DNA from: Botryococcus braunii | Taxonomy: Eukaryota; Chlorophyta; Trebouxiophyceae | Direction of reading: 5' to 3' | NCBI GenBank assembly: GCA_002005505.1 | Contig: MVGU01001575.1 | Location: 65,001 to 78,044 of the forward strand | DNA length: 13,044 nt | Shown: positions 7,132 to 13,044 of the stretch, piece by piece | How the letters are laid out: every line of letters begins with the position of its first letter | How positions within the stretch are numbered: position 1 is the first letter of the stretch | Notes under the pieces: model-generated | Told to the model about the DNA's origin: nothing | Seen by the model: only the letters and a program-made list of their open reading frames with translations | Databases searched by the model: none | Position numbers and translations under genes: made by a program

Positions 7132-10074
7132 ATGACAAAAAGGGGCAAAGAAAAGGAAAGTAGCAGTGAAACAGCAATGTCTCAACCTGGAGAAGTCAGT
7201 GGGGCCACTCCAGGGCAGTCTATGACCGGGACACAATCAGCCACTGCAGAACCAAAGGTGGAGATTGACAAGGCAGCCTACATCCCCAATACCTCTAATC
7301 CAAAGATGACTGTCATGCTTGATGATGGAGGGCGCAATTTTGAATTTTGGTATGAAAATTTGGAGGCGTGCGCAAACACCAAGGGGGTCAGAGCGGCTTT
7401 GGAGAGGCCAATGCCAGGGTCGGTGGAGAACTCAGCCATCAAGCAGTGGCTGATCCAGTCAGTTCCAGTCATCTGGCATTCTCAGATCTCATGCCACAAA
7501 GCAGCGTTCGACTTCATCGCGTGGGTGAAGAACAGTCACACTGGAGGGAGCAACCAAGACATCAACCTTGAGTGGTACAAGGAAATGGAGCAGGGCATCA
7601 AGACAGGGGAGACACTCAAGGTCTACCTCTACAGAATGATGGATCTGGCTACAAGTCTCAGAAACAACGCGTTCATCCTCTTGGACCACAATGTTGGGGA
7701 GCTGATGGTGAAGGGCCTCCCTCCTGTGCTGAGGCTCGAGTCCCTGGAGGTTATGGCAACCGACAAGCCGCCATTGGAGCTGATTCAAAGAATCCTGCGC
7801 GCCGCAGCCAGCCGTGGGTACAAGGACCCACCTGCAGAGGGAACACCTCAGGCCATGGCAGCTGCAGCAGTGGCTGGTCCCTCTGGGGGGGTAGCTGGAG
7901 CGTCATCAAGCGCTGGAGCTGCACCAGGAGTGGGAGCAGTACCGGGAGTTGGAGCAGCACTACCAGCAAACGAACAGCCTCCCGCTGGCCCCTCTGCAAC
8001 TACTTTTGGTGGCAGGGGGCGTGGACCTGGCAGGGCAAGAAGGCCCAGAGAGGAGCTTACATGCCACTTCTGCAAGGCAAAGGGCCACTTCATGACTGAC
8101 TGCGGACCGCTCAGGCAGCTGCAGGCTCTGCATCAAAACATGCAAGCGGCAAGCGTTGGGCCTGCAGCTTACTGGGGCCAGGGAGGCCCACAGTCGTCTC
8201 CTCAAGCCTGGTGGGACCATGGATCTGGCCGGGGTGGCCCGCCTTCATCCGCTTCCAGCCCTGGACCTCCTTCAGCATATAACTATCCAACAAGTCAACA
8301 CACGTTTCCGGGGTGGCATTTACCACCTCCACCCCCTCCTTCTGGTGAGGCGATGTTTATCTCTCTCAATGTGCTTGCCCCAACTTCGCATGGAGCTAGC
8401 AGCACATCTTGGTTAATAGATAGTGGTGCCTCTGTGCATATAGTCAATGATCTCTCATTGCTCCATAATCCAGTTATGCATAGACAGCCTCTTCCTCTGC
8501 ACTTGGCAACCTCAGACGCCAAGGGAGGAATCATTGCATCTGGGTCTGTATGCCTTGTGAATGCAAGGCACGAAGTATTCTGGCTGCACAATGTGCAGTG
8601 TGTTCCTTCTGCGCATACCAACCTCATTTCAGTCACTGGTGCAATTCAGGATGGAGCATCTTTCCTGACTGACACTGCAGGTGGTTACACAGCCATGAAG
8701 GGACCTGAAGGGTGGTGTGGAGATATCACCCGCGCACGAGGTCTGTTTTTTTTGGAGTTTGTTAGTCCTGTCAGAGGGCAGCAAGTTGGCTGCAGACATA
8801 TTGATCACATGGCTGAGGCGTCTCATCTTAGGAAAGGACACGTGTGTAGCGAGAGATCTCTGTGGCATGCTAGGTTAGGTCATCCTGGTGCCAGCAGCAT
8901 GCAGAGGTTCTCCAAGGAAGATCTGGTTACAGGAATCAATATCTCCCTTGCTCCCTGCTCTGAGTGCCCCAAGCACTGTGAATCGTGTATACAAGGGAAA
9001 CACTCCAGACCTCCTTTCCCTGTATCTTCCAGGCCTGCACATCACCCACTCGATAGAGTCCATGTGGATACTGTGGGTCCCATATCACCTCCTGCCATCA
9101 CAGGTGAACGATATTGGGTCACTGTAGTGGATGAAAGTTCACACCAAGTTGCCTCCCTGCCTGTGAAGTCAAAGGATTGCATCCCAAAGGCTGTGATAGA
9201 CCTGCTCCGTTTTTGGCAGACCCAACGAGGCACGGTTGTGAAGTGTGTGAGGACTGACAGGGGTTCAGAGTTCCTGAACCAGCAATTCAAAGAGTTTTGT
9301 GCTCAGCAGGGCACTAAGATGGAGTCCTCAGCGCCCTACACGCCTCAGCAGAATGGGGTGGCGGAGAGGATGAATAGGACCCTGAAGGAGCGAACAAGGA
9401 CTCTGTTGGTCCATGCTGCAGCAGACCCCTCCCTTTGGAAGGAGGCGCTTGAGACAGCTACCCTCCTCTACAATGTGGGTCCTACTTCAGGCAGGTCCCT
9501 GACCCCCATGGAATTATTCTTTGGTGTCAAACCTGATGTGTCTGTGCTGCGCACGTTTGGCTGTGTAGCCCATGTGCACATTCCCAGTGGCCAAAGGTCT
9601 GTTTTTGGGCCCAAGACCATCCCTGGGATGTTTACTGGTTATTGTCCCCAGTCTAAAGCGTATCGTGTGTACGTGGGGAATGGAGTGTGGAAGGAGAGTA
9701 GGGACGTCAGCTTTATCGAGCACTTGAGGGGGGCTGAGAGAGTGGGTCTATCAAAGGTCCAGCCTGGGTCTGTCTATGATTCTAGGATATCACCCCCCTT
9801 GGCAGTGAGAATCTGGCAACGCCTCAAGCAATTCCCTCTGCTGCTCCACCCACGTTCTGGGATGAGGAGGATGACCATGGAGTGGAGACGCTTTCCACTG
9901 GGGCTCCTGGGACCTCTGGACTTTGTGCTGGGGATCAGTCTGGAGACGGGACCACAGCAGCACATGACCAAGGAAACCCCACCAGCCTGGATTCTACTGT
10001 TGGGACCCCAGAACCATCTCAGCACTCGTGGTCGGTGCTTGAGCATATGCAGAATCTGGCCAGGGGGGGTGTAG
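7132..10074 (+). CDS. gag-pol: Copia Gag-protease-integrase polyprotein (frame 1)
   Basis: The frame opens at the ATG at 7132; a second in-frame ATG lies at 7177. Residues about 50-240 are the Gag capsid-like region, followed by an Ala/Gly/Pro-rich stretch. A CCHC zinc knuckle occupies residues 311-324 (C-x2-C-x4-H-x4-C). The aspartic protease has its catalytic DSGA at 430-433. Integrase has an HHCC zinc site (H579, H584, C616, C619) and a complete D,D-35-E triad (D646, D709, E745), ending in a GYCPQSKAYRVY-type C-terminal region. Gag packages the RNA, protease cleaves the polyprotein, and integrase inserts the cDNA. The genuine frame runs to a C6 run at 9793-9798. The last ~91 residues, to the stop at 10072-10074, are out-of-frame read-through, because the real continuation lies in frame 3. 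All catalytic residues of these domains are present. Confidence 0.95.
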   Translation: MTKRGKEKESSSETAMSQPGEVSGATPGQSMTGTQSATAEPKVEIDKAAYIPNTSNPKMTVMLDDGGRNFEFWYENLEACANTKGVRAALERPMPGSVENSAIKQWLIQSVPVIWHSQISCHKAAFDFIAWVKNSHTGGSNQDINLEWYKEMEQGIKTGETLKVYLYRMMDLATSLRNNAFILLDHNVGELMVKGLPPVLRLESLEVMATDKPPLELIQRILRAAASRGYKDPPAEGTPQAMAAAAVAGPSGGVAGASSSAGAAPGVGAVPGVGAALPANEQPPAGPSATTFGGRGRGPGRARRPREELTCHFCKAKGHFMTDCGPLRQLQALHQNMQAASVGPAAYWGQGGPQSSPQAWWDHGSGRGGPPSSASSPGPPSAYNYPTSQHTFPGWHLPPPPPPSGEAMFISLNVLAPTSHGASSTSWLIDSGASVHIVNDLSLLHNPVMHRQPLPLHLATSDAKGGIIASGSVCLVNARHEVFWLHNVQCVPSAHTNLISVTGAIQDGASFLTDTAGGYTAMKGPEGWCGDITRARGLFFLEFVSPVRGQQVGCRHIDHMAEASHLRKGHVCSERSLWHARLGHPGASSMQRFSKEDLVTGINISLAPCSECPKHCESCIQGKHSRPPFPVSSRPAHHPLDRVHVDTVGPISPPAITGERYWVTVVDESSHQVASLPVKSKDCIPKAVIDLLRFWQTQRGTVVKCVRTDRGSEFLNQQFKEFCAQQGTKMESSAPYTPQQNGVAERMNRTLKERTRTLLVHAAADPSLWKEALETATLLYNVGPTSGRSLTPMELFFGVKPDVSVLRTFGCVAHVHIPSGQRSVFGPKTIPGMFTGYCPQSKAYRVYVGNGVWKESRDVSFIEHLRGAERVGLSKVQPGSVYDSRISPPLAVRIWQRLKQFPLLLHPRSGMRRMTMEWRRFPLGLLGPLDFVLGISLETGPQQHMTKETPPAWILLLGPQNHLSTRGRCLSICRIWPGGV

Positions 10075-12086
10075 AAACTCAATCCCAGGTAGAAAAAATG
10101 CAGAAGGTACAAGAGGGGTTGCGAATGCAGGGGAAGTCACAAATTCCCCTTCCTCCAGGGACCACCCTTACAAGGGAGCAGCGTTATGTACAGCGCGTGG
10201 CTAGGAGAGAGCATTCTGACATCCCATTGCATGCCCCTGACCCAGGTCAGGCAATTGTGAGTGAGCCAAACATGGTTGGTCTCCCTGATATGCAGGGGCA
10301 GGTTGAGACAGTCGAGGCTATGTTCGGTGCAGATGTAAGAGATGAGAGCAGTGGGTTAGACATGCCAGCAGTAGGGGAAGCTGGTGCCCAATCCCAGTCA
10401 CTGGCTAGTCATGCTTATGGTGTGCAGGCTGACATTGTAGGCGCAGCTCAGGCAAGTCTGGGTAGTGTGCCCAAGTGTGAGTCCAGGAGAGAGAGAGAGC
10501 TGCTGCTCCCCTCTGCATTGCGGAAGGTGCGAGAATGTAAGGGTGCTGCACATGAGTCCAGTAGTCAAGGAGAGAGAGAGAGACTTGAGAAGGAATCAGA
10601 TAATCCCGGCAGTACTGCCCAGTCCCAGCATAAGGTACATAATGTACCTTATTCTGGCAACCAGGGAGAGAGAGAGAGAGAAGGGAACAGCATCAGTAAG
10701 GCTGACAGCCCTGCTGCACCACAGCATAAGGTACAGAGTGTACCTTCTGTCACGTTGGGAAAAGTTCACGTGCCCTCAAACTTGAGGGAAGCCCAGCGCT
10801 CACCTCAGTGGGAGTTTTGGCAGCAGGCAATGCAAGAGGAGATGGAGTCTTTAGACACCCATGAGGTTATGCAGTATGTGGAAAGACCCCATGGGCAGAA
10901 AGTTATCCCTGTTCATTGGATTTTTTCTACAAAAAACGATGCACATGGGAATGTCACTCGGTTTAAAGCAAGATTGGTTGCCCAGGGTTGCAGACAGATT
11001 CCTGGTATAGATGTTGGTGAGGTTTTTGCACCTACCAGCAGCTATGGTGCTAGGAGAGCTGTGCTGGCAGTGGCTGCCACACAAAATCTTGAGATCCACC
11101 AAGTGGATATCAAGACAGCTTTTCTCAATGGGGAGTTGGAGGAAGAGGTCTATGTGACCCAACCACCAGGATTTGAGAATGGCAACACGAGAGTTGTGTG
11201 CAAGCTCAGGAAGGCACTCTACGGTCTTAAGCAAGCCCCACGGGCTTGGCACAAGACCTTGAGCGACAAGTTGAGCGTGATGGGGTATAGTGTGTGCAAG
11301 AGCGACGCTGGGGTATACATCAGGAGGGCCCCTGATGGTAATCTGTCGTTTATTCTTGTTTATGTCGATGATCTTCTCATAGTTGCCAGAGTGGTTGCAG
11401 AGATTGAGTGGGGGAAAGAGTTATTGAAGAAGGACTTCACCATCCATGATTTGGGAGAGGTGAATGATTTCCTGGGGTGTCAGGTCCTACGCAATAGAGT
11501 TCAGGGCACTATTTCCATGAGTTGCACTCCCAAGATTGATGCTCTTGTGGAGAAGTTTGGCGTTGCTGATGATGGACGTGGGGTTGATACCCCCATGTCC
11601 AAGGACTTCGTGGCTAGCAGCAGACCCGAGTCCTCAGATGGTATGTCACATGGGGCTGGTACCCCTCTGCCACCTGGTCATCGATACTGCGAGTTAATTG
11701 GATCGTTACTGTACATAGCCAATACGACCCGGCCTGACATTTCTCAGGCTGTTGGAGTGTTGTCAAGGTATAGAATGACACCCACTACCTCACACTGGAA
11801 TGAGGCCATTCGAGTGCTGAAGTACTTGAGAGATACCAGAGAGTTAGCTCTTACTCTGGGTGGAAAGGGCCCTGAGCTAGAAGGCTATGTTGATGCCGAC
11901 TATGCTGGGGACCTGGACCACAGGTATTCCACCACTGGCTATGTTCTATCAGTCTATGGTAGTGCCGTGGTTTGGGGAAGCAAGAAGCAGAGCTCAGTTG
12001 CTACCTCAACTGTGCAAGCTGAGTTTATGGCAGCTGGCCATATTGTGAAGGAAGCCAACTGGCTAAGGGGCTTCTGGAAGAGATAG
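9786..12086 (+). CDS. pol: Copia reverse transcriptase-RNase H (frame 3)
   Basis: This is the continuation of the polyprotein one frame back (-1) from the upstream part. It is open from just after a TAG at 9783-9785, so it needs no start of its own (first ATG 9882). About 335 residues of hydrophilic linker, longer than I would expect, join integrase to RT and contain 32-residue repeats rich in Arg and Glu. RT runs from about 10790. It has VDIKTAFLNGE with its Asp at 11106, LYGLKQAPRAW near 11220, and the catalytic YVDD at 11361-11372. RNase H starts with VDADYAGD (11889 onward) and has its Glu in QAEFMA (12021-12023). The frame ends early at 12084-12086, where the expected WLRG-LLEE-type continuation moves to frame 2 after a GGGG run. 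RT appears intact; RNase H is broken. Confidence 0.95.
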   Translation, partial: DITPLGSENLATPQAIPSAAPPTFWDEEDDHGVETLSTGAPGTSGLCAGDQSGDGTTAAHDQGNPTSLDSTVGTPEPSQHSWSVLEHMQNLARGGVETQSQVEKMQKVQEGLRMQGKSQIPLPPGTTLTREQRYVQRVARREHSDIPLHAPDPGQAIVSEPNMVGLPDMQGQVETVEAMFGADVRDESSGLDMPAVGEAGAQSQSLASHAYGVQADIVGAAQASLGSVPKCESRRERELLLPSALRKVRECKGAAHESSSQGERERLEKESDNPGSTAQSQHKVHNVPYSGNQGEREREGNSISKADSPAAPQHKVQSVPSVTLGKVHVPSNLREAQRSPQWEFWQQAMQEEMESLDTHEVMQYVERPHGQKVIPVHWIFSTKNDAHGNVTRFKARLVAQGCRQIPGIDVGEVFAPTSSYGARRAVLAVAATQNLEIHQVDIKTAFLNGELEEEVYVTQPPGFENGNTRVVCKLRKALYGLKQAPRAWHKTLSDKLSVMGYSVCKSDAGVYIRRAPDGNLSFILVYVDDLLIVARVVAEIEWGKELLKKDFTIHDLGEVNDFLGCQVLRNRVQGTISMSCTPKIDALVEKFGVADDGRGVDTPMSKDFVASSRPESSDGMSHGAGTPLPPGHRYCELIGSLLYIANTTRPDISQAVGVLSRYRMTPTTSHWNEAIRVLKYLRDTRELALTLGGKGPELEGYVDADYAGDLDHRYSTTGYVLSVYGSAVVWGSKKQSSVATSTVQAEFMAAGHIVKEANWLRGFWKR
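10485..10760 (+). repeat. Repeats in the integrase-RT linker
   Basis: Two 96-bp units (10569-10664 and 10665-10760) encode two 32-residue segments, each beginning GERER and later carrying QHKV-x-x-VP. A shorter, more diverged unit (10485-10568) precedes them. Each starts with a GAGAGAGA run. The two full units also carry inverted repeats around AAGGTACA. The repeats keep the reading frame, so they arose by duplication within coding sequence. Confidence 0.85.
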
Positions 12087-12320
12087 GGGCTGCACCTTGG
12101 AGGGTCAAAATTTTCTGTGACAACCAAGGATGCATTTCTAATTTACGGAACCCTGTATTCCAAATTCACAAAGCACGTTGCAGTAAGCTTCCACTACGCT
12201 AGGGAAGCTATGGCACTTGGGCAGGTAGATATCCTCTATGTGGAATCTGCACGCAATGTGGCTGACATTATGACCAAGCCACTTGCCAAGCCGTGTTTGT
12301 TGGTCATCGTGATTCACTAG
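12071..12320 (+). pseudogene. pol: C-terminal part of RNase H, frame-broken
   Basis: Conserved pieces are split over frames. Frame 2 carries LLEEIGAAPW and the CDNQ motif with a catalytic Asp (12116-12127). Frame 3 then carries FTKHVAVSFHYARE and later YVESARNVADIMTKPLAKP, ending at a TAG (12318-12320). The first shift is at 12067-12070 (GGGG), the second around 12157-12168. A third shift near 12291 is possible, because frame 2 there reads VFVGHRDSLG, like the usual Copia C-terminus. All essential RNase H motifs survive in pieces, so the breaks are recent or are consensus errors rather than long decay. Confidence 0.85.
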
Positions 12321-12349
12321 GTTGAGAAGATACACTTAAAGCATGCAGC

Positions 12350-12357
12350 AAGGGAAG
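12350..12357 (+). other. Polypurine tract
   Basis: AAGGGAAG directly abuts the 3' LTR. This is the expected position for the RNase-H-resistant primer of plus-strand DNA. It is short (8 purines) but correctly placed. Confidence 0.8.
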
Positions 12358-13044
12358 TGTTGAGTTCTGAACATTATTATTGAATGCCTTGTGCTTTAAG
12401 TGATCTTCATGTGTGCACTATTAGGATATGGGTCCATTGAGAACATAAGGTACCTTGAGACACGGCAGATTCTGGACGTTTTCGAACATAAGGTACAATC
12501 CTATCTAGATCACACGTTTGTCGGATGAACTCTTAAGGCTGCCCCACCGGAGTGAATACCAACTGGTTGTGAAAGATGCTGGCATCACCAGATGCTAGTC
12601 TTGTCCGACAGTTGTGTGTGGCACTCAGCAGACAGTCGTACGGACTGTAGCTGGAGTAACTTCGTCTATTGACGACCTGTCTGCTTTGTACAGGTACGGT
12701 GCGGCAGTGTGTGTTGTATCATTGTTGCTATTGTGAGAGTGAACAAGCTTAGTGTACCCTGTAGTCACTCAAACAGATAAGGGACAGTGACTTCAGGGAG
12801 TATAGGCATGTACTTGAACGTAGCCGTCTAGAGCCTTATCTAGTGATTGCTTGATCGGTGCTTGTGTACAAGATAATGATGTAACGGAACTGGTTGTGAA
12901 AGATGCTGGGCATCACCAGATGCTAGTCTTGTCCGACAGTTGTGTGTGGCACTCAGCAGACAGTCGTACGGACTGTAGCTGGAGTAACTTCGTCTATTGA
13001 CGACCTGTCTGCTTTGTACAGGGAAAGCCGATTGCCCATAAACC
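12358..13044 (+). repeat. 3' LTR, cut by the window edge
   Basis: Aligned by eye with the 5' LTR without any substitution. There are two differences: one G missing from a GGG run (near 12581) and one extra A in the CCCATAACC word near 13041. By homology about 7 nt (ending in CACA) remain beyond the window. It repeats the 135-bp duplication (12561-12694 and 12888-13022). Confidence 0.96.

Larger units (their letters stand above)
6048..13044 (+). mobile_element. Ty1/Copia LTR retrotransposon, nearly complete
   Basis: This is a roughly 7-kb element that copies itself through an RNA intermediate. The order is LTR, primer-binding site, Gag, protease, integrase, reverse transcriptase, RNase H, polypurine tract, LTR. 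Integrase before RT defines the Copia superfamily (Pseudoviridae); Gypsy has the reverse order. Both LTRs are present and start TGTTGA; the 5' copy ends CACA. The right LTR is cut by the window edge about 7 nt before its predicted end. Near-identity of the LTRs says the insertion is recent. The reading frame is broken between integrase and RT and again in RNase H, so this copy is non-autonomous as written unless the breaks are consensus errors. Confidence 0.97.

Noticed and set aside
9786..9800. Classical programmed -1 frameshift site
   Set aside because: The context ACCCCCCTT does not give an X-XXY-YYZ heptamer in the right phase and no downstream pseudoknot is evident, so I list it only as an unresolved frame break.
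9882..9884. Separate start codon for an independent RT gene
   Set aside because: Frame 3 is coding-like upstream of this ATG to 9786, so the ATG is internal to the broken polyprotein.

Overview
The window looks like nuclear DNA from a eukaryote, most likely a streptophyte; a seed-free plant such as a fern, or a charophyte alga, is my best guess. The evidence is a plant-style F-box segment, intron-like consensus splice sites, very long (CT)n, (TG)n and (CG)n arrays, moderate GC content, and a Ty1/Copia retrotransposon. No search could be run, so the species is inference.

The left half (1-6047) is host sequence. A short F-box reading frame lies at 668-871 (open upstream to 515). Unrecognised stretches follow, with a few segments that resemble exons (plus strand 1096-1271, 1367-1469, 3403-3563, 4286-4550 and 5029-5211; minus strand 3185-3253). 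Low-complexity DNA is scattered through this half: a CT-to-GT compound microsatellite (1962-2160), a C-rich pyrimidine tract (3708-3776), TG/CG arrays with a 201-bp tandem duplication (3811-4262), another TG/CG array (4750-4848), and a 280-bp pyrimidine-only tract followed by TG (5351-5677).

The right half (6048-13044) is one almost complete Copia LTR retrotransposon on the plus strand. It has a 694-bp 5' LTR (6048-6741), a primer-binding site (6742-6755), a leader (6756-7131), then Gag with a zinc knuckle, protease, integrase, reverse transcriptase and RNase H, a polypurine tract (12350-12357) and a 3' LTR (12358 to the window edge, about 7 nt short of its end). The LTRs show no substitutions against each other, only two 1-nt indels in homopolymers. 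The insertion is therefore young, or the consensus has homopolymer errors. The polyprotein has one -1 frame break between integrase and RT, and two or three more in RNase H, mostly at or beside short homopolymers.

The most interesting signal is at the priming region. The binding site matches the anticodon stem-loop of initiator tRNA-Met rather than its 3' end, so this is a Copia-type half-tRNA primer. The last bases of U5 repeat the tRNA's own sequence in sense, giving a perfect 10-bp hairpin that would cover the binding site. The LTR also holds an exact 135-bp internal duplication. A palindromic AAGGTAC motif recurs in both the LTR and the integrase-RT linker.
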